Source: JANOBD01 sp031411495 (GTDB lineage Bacteria; Planctomycetota; Phycisphaerae; Tepidisphaerales; Tepidisphaeraceae). From it: a stretch of DNA of 64,000 bases. Positions 27,010 through 35,092 of this stretch are shown piece by piece (position 1 is the first letter of the stretch; every line of letters begins with the position of its first letter). Below the pieces are notes generated by a model that had not been told where the DNA came from, did no database searches, and saw nothing but the letters and a program-made list of their open reading frames with translations. Position numbers and translations under genes: made by a program. The stretch covers positions 1 to 64,000 of the forward strand of contig JANOBD010000127.1 in NCBI GenBank assembly GCA_031411495.1, in the 5' to 3' direction.

Positions 27010-27047
27010 AACAAAAACACCGCGGATGACGTTTCCATCACCCGCGG
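27010..27047 (-). terminator. Rho-independent terminator of the small PEP-CTERM gene
   Basis: Read leftward, CCGCGGGTGATG and CGTCATCCGCGG pair (two G-T wobbles) around a short loop and are followed by TGTTTTTGTT. It lies 37 bp after the stop at 27084. Confidence 0.85.
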
Positions 27048-27083
27048 CATAGGTTGAGTAACTCGTGTCAGGCCGGGCTGAGA

Positions 27084-27824
27084 TCAGCGGCGGCGGCGGA
27101 GGATCAGCGTCACGCCGGCGAGCGCCGAGAGGGATGCCGGTTCCGGAACGAGCGTTGTAATGGTGACACCGTCGGCGGTCTTCTTCTTGATGAAGGAGAT
27201 GGTGCCTTGCTCACTGGTGGCGGTGAGCTGGTTGTCCATGCTGAAGTAGACCTTGGTGGCTTCGCCGGTGACGCCGTGGGCCGCGAGGATCGCGTCAACG
27301 TCAATGAGCGTGCTACCCGTGAACGTGATGCCCGAGCCGGCATCACCCGGAAGGAAGTAATCGCCGCCGGATGGCGTGAAGGTCAGGCTGTTGGTGAAAA
27401 GGATCGGCGTGATGGGGGCACCGTTGACTTCGACGATTCGGACGAAGTACGGCGCGCGAACGATGGCCGAGGTGGCAGCAGTTCCAGAGCCGATCAGGGC
27501 GTAGTCGCCGGCCTCGGCGAACGCGATCTGCTTGATGACGCGGCTCGGCTTGGCTTCGATCATCGTCGTCAGCGTGCTGTCGGTGAGATCGAGCGAGCCG
27601 TTGCTGGCAAAGGCGCCGAAATTGACGGGAGTAAAGAGAAGGGCGTTGCCGGAAATGGCGGGATTGCCATAGAGCGGGACCGGGTCAGTAACCGAGTCTT
27701 CCGAAACCTGGCGATAGATGATGTCTGCACCGATCTTGTCGCCATAGTTCAGCGACGAGGCCGACGCCACAAATGGCAGCGCAAGGATTGCTGCACACAC
27801 GGGCAGGAATGAATTGTAACGCAT
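27084..27824 (-). CDS. Small PEP-CTERM secreted protein (paralogue of 57826-58515)
   Basis: 246 residues from the ATG at 27824, with AGGAGAG before it and a signal peptide (FLPVCAAILALPFVASA) after it; a longer in-frame start would bury the signal. The domain is a beta-rich chain with short strands (YGDKIGADIIYRQVSED, LLFTPVNFGAFASNGSLDLT). It ends FIKKKTADGVTITTLVPEPA, a hydrophobic stretch and RRRR. The protein at 57826-58515 ends in the same manner (IEKKDVGIIITLFPEPTS), so the two are paralogues. Role unknown; expected to be surface-anchored. Confidence 0.85.
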   Translation of the reverse strand: MRYNSFLPVCAAILALPFVASASSLNYGDKIGADIIYRQVSEDSVTDPVPLYGNPAISGNALLFTPVNFGAFASNGSLDLTDSTLTTMIEAKPSRVIKQIAFAEAGDYALIGSGTAATSAIVRAPYFVRIVEVNGAPITPILFTNSLTFTPSGGDYFLPGDAGSGITFTGSTLIDVDAILAAHGVTGEATKVYFSMDNQLTATSEQGTISFIKKKTADGVTITTLVPEPASLSALAGVTLILRRRR

Positions 27825-28164
27825 TTGAAACTCTCTCTCCTTTGGTACTACTTGAAACCCAACCCATTTGGATTTGTTGGCGGGAGTCTCCTCCCCAGAC
27901 ATTCGAGAGTCTGCCCTCTTTTGGCAAGAGTGTCAACTTCATTTTGCAGAGAAACATCTCTGGTTTGCCTAGAATCGCGTTTTTTGATGGGCTTGACATT
28001 AATAGATAGCATAAAAATGTATTCAATTGAATGCTACGTTCTTGCTCGTAACTTGCTCAATGTGCAGTGCTTGTAGTTTTATTGTGGCAAAATCGGCTGA
28101 TCACTGATCTTGTCATGGGTAGGGCGATTTCGGTCGGGGAGAGATCGAATGCGCAGGGCGTTTT
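27825..28164. other. AT-rich intergenic stretch
   Basis: A 340-bp gap between two leftward genes. From about 27950 to 28085 the base composition turns visibly AT-rich in an otherwise GC-rich window. It holds TTGACA at 27993-27998 with A/T-rich DNA downstream, and a perfect 12-bp palindrome ATTCAATTGAAT at 28021-28032. The gene at 27084-27824 should have its promoter here. No open reading frame convinces me. Confidence 0.45.
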
Positions 28165-29001
28165 TCAGCCTGACGCCAGCGCGCCCACCGACCACACCAG
28201 GATGCACTGCAACAGCATCATCCCGTCGATGCATCCCAGGTAATACGCCGGCCGACGTGGCTGCTGGGTCCGCTCGATCGCGACCCACGTCACGACGGCA
28301 GATCCGAGGAGGGCGATCGTCAGCCACGGGCTCGTCGGCACCGGTGATAAAATCAGATTCAACACGCAGAGCGCCGCGAATAAGCCGAGCAACCCGCGCA
28401 TCAGCCCGATCGATCGCCGGATACCGAGCCTGACCGGCACGGTTGCGATGCCGCTTTGCGCGTCGGCGGTCGTGTCGCGGATATCAAACGCGATCGCCAG
28501 TACAAAGATGAAGAGGAATCGACGCGTCGCGACGAGCAGAAGAATCCACGCATCGTCACTTCCGAGAAGCGGCAGCACCGCCGTGACGAGCGTCCAGACA
28601 CCCGCAAGCACCAGCGGCTTGGCAAGGCCGAACTCGCGGATCCGCCGTGTGCCCGGCCAGAATGGCATCGAGTATCCCCACGTGAGACACGCGGCCAGCG
28701 CAAGCCATCCCGCGCGGCTTTGTCCTAACTCGGGCAGCAGTACGCACGCAACGGCGACGGCGGCGGCGGTAATCCAGGGGCTGAGCCCCCCGCCGCGCAC
28801 GTGGGCATGGAAGCGATACGCGCTGAACGTTGCCAGCAGAACGAAGAGATAGAACGCCGGCGATGACTCGTGTGCGCGGGCGACCTGCGTCGACTGATGA
28901 GTCAACGCGACCGCGCACAATGCGATGAATCCCTGGCTCGCCAGGGTCAGATGGATGAATCGGCTCAAGCCGTGCATCGGCGGACGCAGCGCATCGGCCA
29001 T
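28165..29001 (-). CDS. UbiA-like prenyltransferase
   Basis: 278 residues started at the ATG at 29001; a longer reading to 29175 would begin 12 bp from the divergent gene and its extra residues do not look like protein. About eight membrane segments. The DxxxD motif expected for the second Asp cluster is present in AFDIRDTTADAQSGIATVPV. The first cluster (usually NxxxD) is not clear in this sequence, so the enzyme may be divergent. UbiA enzymes join a prenyl chain to an aromatic or other acceptor in the membrane (quinone, haem or chlorophyll-type pathways); no neighbour identifies the acceptor. Confidence 0.75.
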   Translation of the reverse strand: MADALRPPMHGLSRFIHLTLASQGFIALCAVALTHQSTQVARAHESSPAFYLFVLLATFSAYRFHAHVRGGGLSPWITAAAVAVACVLLPELGQSRAGWLALAACLTWGYSMPFWPGTRRIREFGLAKPLVLAGVWTLVTAVLPLLGSDDAWILLLVATRRFLFIFVLAIAFDIRDTTADAQSGIATVPVRLGIRRSIGLMRGLLGLFAALCVLNLILSPVPTSPWLTIALLGSAVVTWVAIERTQQPRRPAYYLGCIDGMMLLQCILVWSVGALASG

Positions 29002-29187
29002 GCGCGCCAGGGCGGTCGATCGAGAAACGTGGGCTACTTGAAGAAACACAGGCCACCACAACCATAGCGGGCTGCGTCGCGAATCCCCAGTGCCGCCGAC
29101 GAGTTGTCGCAGCGATCTGCCGTCGGGATCGCGAAAAAATGGGTCGTTGCCCCATCCCCGCGCCCTCGTTAGCATCCCGCTTCGCTC

Positions 29188-30471
29188 ATGGCCGTTCTAC
29201 CGATTCATTTCTCTGCAAAAGCAAAGCGCACGCGCGAGCAGCCGATCAGCTACCTCATCGCCGTCGCGAAGGCCAACCCGCATCTGATCAGTTTCGCCGC
29301 CGGCCTGGTTGATCCTTCCACGCTGCCGGCCGCAGAAACGCTCGCGATCACCCAGCGGCTCCTCTCCGACAGATCCCGCGCGCAGGAAGTCCTCCAATAC
29401 GGAACCACCGTCGGCCATCGCGGGTTGCGCGAACAGATCGTCCACCATCTCGAAACGCTGGAAGGCATCCCCGCGTCAGCGATGTCGATCACACCCGACA
29501 ACGTGGTCGTCGGCACCGGCAGCCAGCAGTTGCTCTATATCCTGGCCGACGTCTTGCTTGACCCGAACGACATCGTCATCATCGAAGCGCCGAGCTATTT
29601 CGTGTACACGGGCGCCCTCTCGAGCTTCGGCGCGAAGATCCTGGCCGTGCCCATGGATCGCGACGGCATGGTCGTCGACGAGCTGGAAAAGCTGCTGCAT
29701 CGCCTTGAACTGCACGGCGAGTTGCCGCGGGTGAAGGCAGTCTACTGCCAGAGCTATTTCCAGAACCCGACCGGCCTCACGCTTTCGCTGGATCGCCGCA
29801 AGCGGCTGATGGAAATCGTCCGCAAGTACAGCAAGGATCACCGCATCGTCATCGTGGAGGATGCGGCTTATCGCGAACTGCGCTACGACGGCGACGACAT
29901 CGCCGCCATCAAGCGGTTCGATAGCGATAACGAGTTCGTCGTGAGCTGTTACACCTTCGACAAGCCGTTCGCGGCCGGCCTTAAAGTCGGCTACTGCATC
30001 GGCCCGGCCGAGATTCTGCACCAGGTCGTCGAGCAGAAGGGCAATCACGACTTCGGCAGTTCGAACCTCACCCAGCACATCTGCTACGAAGCGATGATGG
30101 ACGGCAGCTACGCGCGCCACCTCTCGGAAGTTCATGCCGGATACATCCGAAAGCGCGACCTGATGCTCCGCGCGCTGGAAACGCATCTGCCGACGCACGA
30201 CAAGAGCATTCAATGGACCGAGCCCGGCGGCGGACTATACGTGTGGCTCTCGCTGCCGCGGCATGTTGACACGAGTCGCTCAGGTGGGATGTTTGACGAC
30301 TGCCTGAAGCGCGGCGTGCTGTACGTACCCGGCGAATACTGCTTCCAGCCGGATGAGAACGGCCACGTGCCGCAGAATCACATGCGGCTCTGCTACGCGG
30401 TGACGCCCGCCGACCAGATCGAACCCGGCATCGAGCGACTCGCCGCGGCGATCAAGTCGCGACTGAAGTAG
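29188..30471 (+). CDS. PLP-dependent aminotransferase (class I/II, LysN/MocR-catalytic type)
   Basis: 427 residues, fold-type I. Recognisable blocks: ISFAAGLVDPSTLPAAE, LQYGTTVGHRGLREQI, VGTGSQQLLYILADVLLDP, YCQSYFQNPTGLTLSLDRR (the NPTG loop), EDAAYRELRYDG, and the PLP lysine K259 in YTFDKPFAAGLKVGYCIGP. The usual SFSK-x-L-x-PGLR-x-GY is altered to TFDK...AGLK-VGY, so the Arg that normally binds PLP phosphate is Lys. No DNA-binding domain, so it is an enzyme rather than a MocR regulator. Substrate unknown. It is divergent from the prenyltransferase gene. Confidence 0.88.
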   Translation: MAVLPIHFSAKAKRTREQPISYLIAVAKANPHLISFAAGLVDPSTLPAAETLAITQRLLSDRSRAQEVLQYGTTVGHRGLREQIVHHLETLEGIPASAMSITPDNVVVGTGSQQLLYILADVLLDPNDIVIIEAPSYFVYTGALSSFGAKILAVPMDRDGMVVDELEKLLHRLELHGELPRVKAVYCQSYFQNPTGLTLSLDRRKRLMEIVRKYSKDHRIVIVEDAAYRELRYDGDDIAAIKRFDSDNEFVVSCYTFDKPFAAGLKVGYCIGPAEILHQVVEQKGNHDFGSSNLTQHICYEAMMDGSYARHLSEVHAGYIRKRDLMLRALETHLPTHDKSIQWTEPGGGLYVWLSLPRHVDTSRSGGMFDDCLKRGVLYVPGEYCFQPDENGHVPQNHMRLCYAVTPADQIEPGIERLAAAIKSRLK

Positions 30472-30500
30472 GCGCGTTTCGCAGCGCATGTCGGCGCGTG

Positions 30501-31469
30501 CTACCGAATGGTCCGGAACTGCTCGATCGACAGCGAGTAAGCCAATTCGGCCGCGCGGCGAACGGCAGGGTCGGCTGAGTCCTTCAACTGACGCGCGAGT
30601 CGAAGCGCCTGGCGCTGATTCCCCGTCATCGGCGGAACACCGGGGTTGTAACGCATTCGCCCGAGCTTCAGGATCGCCTCGACGCGGAACATCGCCTCCT
30701 TCGAGTCGCCCGCGAACGCGAACACGTCGCCGGCGTGAATCGCGATCTTCTCGTCGTTGTTTGTGTAGAGCGCTTCGAAGATGGGGATGAGCTGTTTGTA
30801 TTGCGCCTGTTGCGCCTCGAGATACGCCTGCAGCGCCGCCGCGTCGGCTGAGCGATCGGTTTGTTTGTTCAACTCGGCAACCATCGCGGCGCCGGAACTG
30901 GACATCAGCCCGACGCCCGCGTCGTACTCACGCCAGGTCAATCGCTCCTCCGCGAGCCGTCGGCCGAGAACAAATGTGGCTTCGTAGTATTCCAGCGCGC
31001 GGGCGCGATCCGCCGGGCGACGGCCCTGCAGGAAACCGAGCCGGTAACTCGCCTCGCCGAGCCGGACGATCGCCTGCAGCGCGTTGGTCTCGCCGTACGC
31101 GATGATCTGCTCGAGATGATCGGCGAAGATGGCGTTCCCATGCGCCGAGCGGGCGGCGAGGACCTTGTCGATTGCCGACAGCTTGCTGAGCGAGGCGCGA
31201 TCGCTGTCGCGGATCATCGTTTCGACTTCGCCGGTGCGCCCGAGGTATTCGGTGATGGCCGACTGGTAGAGCGCGCCCGCGTCGGCTGTGCCGGACTCCT
31301 TTGCGAGCCAGGCGGGAATGGCCGGCAACTGGATGGCGGCGAGCGACTGCGGCGAGGTGATCGGCGTCGGCTCCGCGTACGCGTCCACTGAGAGCGCGAA
31401 GTAGACGCCCGCGCATTCCAGCGCGAGCACGACGAGCGCGATGATCCAGCCGGTGCGGTTGCCGAGCAT
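30501..31469 (-). CDS. Membrane-anchored helical-repeat protein of unknown function
   Basis: 322 residues from the ATG at 31469, which puts one membrane segment (WIIALVVLALECAGVYFALSV) at the N-terminus. The rest is Ala/Leu/Glu-rich helix pairs (ALYQSAITEYLGRTGEVETM, ALEYYEATFVLGRRLAEERL), which look like a TPR- or HEAT-type solenoid facing the periplasm. No named family recognised. It starts 61 bp after the helicase stop codon on the same strand and may be co-transcribed. Its stop is 29 bp from the convergent aminotransferase gene. Confidence 0.7.
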   Translation of the reverse strand: MLGNRTGWIIALVVLALECAGVYFALSVDAYAEPTPITSPQSLAAIQLPAIPAWLAKESGTADAGALYQSAITEYLGRTGEVETMIRDSDRASLSKLSAIDKVLAARSAHGNAIFADHLEQIIAYGETNALQAIVRLGEASYRLGFLQGRRPADRARALEYYEATFVLGRRLAEERLTWREYDAGVGLMSSSGAAMVAELNKQTDRSADAAALQAYLEAQQAQYKQLIPIFEALYTNNDEKIAIHAGDVFAFAGDSKEAMFRVEAILKLGRMRYNPGVPPMTGNQRQALRLARQLKDSADPAVRRAAELAYSLSIEQFRTIR

Positions 31470-31530
31470 GGGGTGAGACCTACCTGCCGCCATCGGCAAA
31501 TGCAAACCGCGCGACGAACGTGCCGGGCGA

Positions 31531-34191
31531 TCAGTCCGCGATTTCCACGAGTCGGACGTCCGGCAGCGAGTCGAGGAACTGTTTTCCGTACCGCTTGGTG
31601 CGCACACGTGAATCGAGCACGACGACGATCCCCTTATCCGTCTTCGAGCGAATCAGCCGGCCAAATCCCTGCTTGAAACGGATGATCGCCTCCGGGAGCG
31701 TCAGGTCCATGAACGCGTTGCCGCCGGTCTTGGTGACCGCTTCGAGCTTGGCCTCGATGATCGGCTCATCCGGCACCGAGAAGGGGAGCTTGGTAATGAT
31801 CACGTTCCGGAGTTTCGAACCCTGCACGTCGATCCCCTGCCAGAAGCTCGATGTGCCGAAGAGTACGGCATCATCTAGTTCACGGAACCGCGCGAGGAGT
31901 TGCCGCGCGTTGCCGTCGGTTCCCTGGATCAGGACCGGCAGTCCCAGGTGCTCAAGCGTCGGCTTCAGGCGCTCGGCCATATCGCGGAGCATCGCGAACG
32001 ACGTGAAGAGGACGAACGCGCCGCCGTGTGTAAGCCGGAGGTAATGTTCGATTTTCGCGGCGGCCGCCGGCATGAAGCGGGGAAGATCGCCGGGATCGGG
32101 CAGGTTCGATTCGAGATAGAGCGTCGCCTGCGATTGAAAATCGAACGGCGAGCCGAGCTGGATCGTGTCGCAATCGGAAATGCCCAGGCGGCGGGCGATG
32201 TATTGGAAGGGGCGGGGGATGTCGGAAGTGGCCGGCGCGGCAGCTTCGCCAACCGTGGCACGGGCTACCAGCCCGTGAATTGATTCTGAGTCTCCAGACA
32301 TCGCGCGTTCTGTGCTCTCGTCGTCACGGCCGTGCCATGGCCAGTCCTCAATTCCGGCGTTTAATGCATTCTCATCACAATAAATCAATTGGTTGCGCAG
32401 ATCGTCCTCGTCGCGTACCAGGTGATCGTAATATTCCGTTTGCCAGAATGGCCCATCGCGAGACAGCAATCGGTTTGCCTGGTTTGCCGTGTAGGACTTC
32501 CAGCTGTGGAGAATGGTTGGCAGTGAATGGCCTTCGAGAGGCTTGAGCACCCCGTGTACATGGTTGGGCATGACGCACCACGACAAGAGCAAATAGCGCG
32601 TCCCATGAAAGTGTTTGAGTTGATCGCTCACGAGTTTCGCAAGCTCGGGGCGCGCAAGCTGACACTCACCGTAGCCTTTGTCCAGATCGCTGTCGTAGTC
32701 GCTGTCATTTGTCGCTTGTGAACGTATGTGAGCAGGAAGGGAGTCTGCCAGTCGGAAACTAACCGCGTAGATTCCATTTTCAGTGGTCCAGTGAGGCAGA
32801 TTAGCCCCCATGCGTTTCACGATTGATGGCTTACGTGCGGCATTCACGGGCTGGTAGCCCGTGCCACGAGGGCTTTGCTTGACCTTCCCCGTGCACAGCG
32901 TCGCGCTGGTCATCACCACGCTCCTGGTCTTTTCAAACAGGTGCGCGCGCAGCCCCGCACTCACATCCACCGGCGCGGCGCTCAGCGTCACGCGCTGCGC
33001 CATTCCGCTTCGGCCGACGCGATGCTTCGCGACTTCGATCCAATACACCGCGTCCGGCATCGATTGCGTCAACAGCACTTCGATCGTCTGCGCCGTCAGC
33101 TCCAATCGGTCGGCCTTGCTGGTGAGTTCGAGGATCGCCTCGGGCTTGTCGATTTGCTTGAGGATCGAGCGGATCAGCTTGCCCGCGTCGCGTAAGCGGG
33201 TGGGGAGATCCGTCTCGAGGATGTTCGCCTCGCGCACCCGGCCGTTGGATCGGCCGAAGCGGTGCTGCCACTCGGCGGCGTCGTCGAAGAAGATCGTCGC
33301 CGCCTCCGTCGCGTCGCTGATCGCGTTCATCGCTTCGTTGGCGAGATTGCCGTGCGTGGAGAGAATCCCGCGGCCCTTGCGCGGGTCGTAGAGTTGCCGG
33401 AGCTGGTAGCGCAGCGACGATTCGCTCAGCTTCACGGCGAAATGCTGCCCGGCGACGTCTTCGATGGTGTGGGCCTCGTCGAAAATCGCGGCGTCGTACT
33501 TGGGCAGGTACTGCACGCCGGCGCTGCGCAGCGCGAGATCGCTGAAGAAGAGCGCGTGGTTGACGATGAGGATGTTGCCGCTGTTCATCCGCCGCTTGGC
33601 CGCCTGCCAGGCGCACGCTTCGAAGTGCGTGCACCGCTTGCCCAGGCAGTTGCCGTGCTCGGCCTTCACCTCGTCCCACACGCTCGAATCGGGAAGCTGC
33701 GGCAGGGTAGCGAGCGAGCCGTCGTTGTCCTTGCGCTTGCTCCAGTTGTCGATCATCGCCAGCGATTCCATCTGGCGATTGTCGTCGAAGAGCATCTGCC
33801 GGTTGGTCATCGCGCCTTCGAGCCGGCGCTTGCAGAGGTAATTATTCCGGCCTTTCACCAGCACGGCGGTGAACTCGTCCGGATAGAGACTGCGCAGGAG
33901 CGGGATGTCCTTTTCGATCAGTTGTTCCTGGAGACTGATCGTGTGGGTCGAAATGACGACGCGTTTCTTGGTTTTAGTGACGAACTCGATCGCGGGGACG
34001 AGATAGGCGAACGATTTGCCGACGCCGGTACCCGCCTCGGCGAGCAGGTGCCGCCCGTCCTGCATCGCCTCGCGCACGGCATACGCCATCGCGATCTGCT
34101 CCGGCCGCGGCTCGTAGCGCTCGCCGAGCCGGCGCGACACCGCGCCGCCGCTGCCGAGGATGGATCCGATGATGTCGACGTCTTCACTCAC
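31531..34191 (-). CDS. DinG-type Fe-S helicase with an in-frame RAYT insertion
   Basis: 886 residues. XPD/DinG-family 5'-3' DNA helicase: Walker A AEAGTGVGKS (51-60), four Fe-S cysteines C120, C182, C187 and C193, DEAH at 238-241, MTSATL ending at 432, then after the insert SPFD (681-684), GTSSFWQGID and QGFGRLIR (841-848). Residues 442-646 (205 residues) are foreign: a REP-associated tyrosine transposase with its two flanking REP palindromes, read without a stop in the helicase frame. Removing them leaves 681 residues, normal for the family, with every helicase motif intact. The insert begins ten residues after SATL, in a loop that varies between DinG proteins. Whether the product stays whole, is cleaved, or also yields a separate transposase (ATG at 32811 in frame) is unknown. 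Confidence 0.93.
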   Translation of the reverse strand: MSEDVDIIGSILGSGGAVSRRLGERYEPRPEQIAMAYAVREAMQDGRHLLAEAGTGVGKSFAYLVPAIEFVTKTKKRVVISTHTISLQEQLIEKDIPLLRSLYPDEFTAVLVKGRNNYLCKRRLEGAMTNRQMLFDDNRQMESLAMIDNWSKRKDNDGSLATLPQLPDSSVWDEVKAEHGNCLGKRCTHFEACAWQAAKRRMNSGNILIVNHALFFSDLALRSAGVQYLPKYDAAIFDEAHTIEDVAGQHFAVKLSESSLRYQLRQLYDPRKGRGILSTHGNLANEAMNAISDATEAATIFFDDAAEWQHRFGRSNGRVREANILETDLPTRLRDAGKLIRSILKQIDKPEAILELTSKADRLELTAQTIEVLLTQSMPDAVYWIEVAKHRVGRSGMAQRVTLSAAPVDVSAGLRAHLFEKTRSVVMTSATLCTGKVKQSPRGTGYQPVNAARKPSIVKRMGANLPHWTTENGIYAVSFRLADSLPAHIRSQATNDSDYDSDLDKGYGECQLARPELAKLVSDQLKHFHGTRYLLLSWCVMPNHVHGVLKPLEGHSLPTILHSWKSYTANQANRLLSRDGPFWQTEYYDHLVRDEDDLRNQLIYCDENALNAGIEDWPWHGRDDESTERAMSGDSESIHGLVARATVGEAAAPATSDIPRPFQYIARRLGISDCDTIQLGSPFDFQSQATLYLESNLPDPGDLPRFMPAAAAKIEHYLRLTHGGAFVLFTSFAMLRDMAERLKPTLEHLGLPVLIQGTDGNARQLLARFRELDDAVLFGTSSFWQGIDVQGSKLRNVIITKLPFSVPDEPIIEAKLEAVTKTGGNAFMDLTLPEAIIRFKQGFGRLIRSKTDKGIVVVLDSRVRTKRYGKQFLDSLPDVRLVEIAD
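32254..32280 (+). repeat. REP palindrome, copy 1 (helicase-distal end of the RAYT insert)
   Basis: 27 bp with an 8-bp stem, CACGGGCT/AGCCCGTG, and a 3-nt loop. It is the exact reverse complement of 32842-32868. On the helicase coding strand it encodes IHGLVARAT, in frame. Confidence 0.95.
32842..32868 (-). repeat. REP palindrome, copy 2 (helicase-proximal end of the RAYT insert)
   Basis: Exact 27-bp reverse complement of 32254-32280. On the helicase coding strand it reads R-G-T-G-Y-Q-P-V-N, in frame. Confidence 0.95.
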
Positions 34192-34261
34192 GGGGCGAGA
34201 CTATATCGGGTTCTGTTCGGGTGGTCGCGTGTCGGTGATCAGCGGAGAAGAAAATCCGACA

Positions 34262-34350
34262 ATGGAGGGCGGTCGTCCCCCGGCCGCCATCGAGGCGGCA
34301 GCCTCGATCCAGGATCAATGGCCGGCGGATGAGGACATCCGCCCTCCAGT
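34262..34350. repeat. Composite palindromic element (REPIN-like)
   Basis: Outer arms GGAGGGCGG (from 34264) and CCGCCCTCC (to about 34348) enclose three further hairpins: GGCGG...CCGCC on the left, CGAGGC/GCCTCG at 34291-34306, and GGCGGATG/CATCCGCC on the right (about 34324-34343). It occupies most of the gap between the divergent helicase and ferredoxin genes. This looks like a second, unrelated REP-type family. Confidence 0.7.
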
Positions 34351-34439
34351 GAGCCGTAAAGATCTCGTCACCTTCGCTACGCTTGCGGGCGGGACGGGTC
34401 TCTCTACAATCGCGCCTCGCAAACTTCGGAGCAAACACC

Positions 34440-34700
34440 ATGGCACACGTGATCGCACAACCCTGCATCGGCACCAAAGACGCTTCCTGCGTGGCCGTCT
34501 GTCCCGTCGACTGCATCCATCCCACCAAGGACGAGGCCGCCTTCGAAGCCGCCGCCCAGCTCTTCATCGACCCGGACACCTGCATCGATTGCGGCCTGTG
34601 CGTGGACGAATGCCCGGTGACGGCCATCTTCCCGCAGGAAGACCTGCCGGCGGAGTGGGCGAGCTTCATCGAGTTGAATGCGGCGCATTACAAGAAGTGA
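34440..34700 (+). CDS. fdxA: Seven-iron-type ferredoxin
   Basis: 86 residues from the ATG at 34440. The N-terminal cluster motif is PCIGTKDASCVAVCPVDC: the second Cys of a normal CxxC is Thr, as in actinobacterial and Thermus-type 7Fe ferredoxins whose first cluster is [3Fe-4S]. The second motif, CIDCGLCVDECP, is a complete [4Fe-4S] site. The end EDLPAEWASFIELNA also fits the family. A small cytosolic electron carrier; its partner is not evident. Its stop is 3 bp from the convergent next gene. Confidence 0.92.
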   Translation: MAHVIAQPCIGTKDASCVAVCPVDCIHPTKDEAAFEAAAQLFIDPDTCIDCGLCVDECPVTAIFPQEDLPAEWASFIELNAAHYKK

Positions 34701-34703
34701 TGT

Positions 34704-34979
34704 TCAGACTTCGCCTGACAATCGGGGTATCGGAACACGCATCTCGAAATCGACGATGCCGGCACGCACAAACTTGAAGGTGCTTCCCGAAGTGTAAACA
34801 GTCAGATGGAGCCCGCCGTCGACCACTGCGCAGGTGACGATCGGTTCAATGGTCGGATGCTCGACGACGATGGCGCAGCGTTCATCCGGCGTAATCTCAA
34901 ATGCCGGCGACGCCCATGGCTCGACGAGGATCGAGTACGGCGTGGTTTGGCATTCGAGTTGGATCGTTGTCTGCGGCAT
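34704..34979 (-). CDS. Small hypothetical protein
   Basis: 91 residues from the ATG at 34979. An alternating beta pattern (TTIQLECQTTPYSILVEPWA, GGLHLTVYTSGSTFKFVRAG) suggests a small beta-sandwich. No signal peptide and no known family. Its coding frame is the best open one here and it fits the gap exactly against fdxA. Confidence 0.6.
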   Translation of the reverse strand: MPQTTIQLECQTTPYSILVEPWASPAFEITPDERCAIVVEHPTIEPIVTCAVVDGGLHLTVYTSGSTFKFVRAGIVDFEMRVPIPRLSGEV

Positions 34980-35092
34980 GTGAAATGCAGCTCTATACCT
35001 CATTAATTCGAGTTTGAAGCCGCCGTCGCTTTGTGATCCTTAGTGACCTGATTCGCAAAGAATTTGCGTCCCCTTTGACCCGTTCATTCGAA

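Larger units (their letters stand above)
32254..32868 (-). mobile_element. RAYT transposase unit bounded by inverted REPs, inside the helicase gene
   Basis: 615 bp from REP to REP. The encoded domain (helicase residues about 461-637) is a REP-associated tyrosine transposase, related to IS200/IS605 TnpA: strand YAVSFRLADSLP, HUH motif H544-V-H546 in WCVMPNHVHGVL, helix ILHSWKSYTANQANRLL, FWQTEYYDHLVRDEDDL, and a probable catalytic tyrosine Y604 in LIYCDENALNAGI, then EDWPW, near where such proteins usually end. RAYTs are single-copy genes thought to spread REP/REPIN palindromes. This one has no stop codon of its own: after EDWPW the frame continues through the second REP into the helicase. ATG at 32811 lacks a ribosome binding site. 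Confidence 0.92.

Noticed and set aside
32254..32868. Intein or self-splicing intron in the helicase gene
   Set aside because: There is no Cys/Ser at the left splice point with the intein N-block and no His-Asn at the right end, and the insert carries RAYT hallmarks plus inverted REPs. Group I/II intron secondary structure is not evident.
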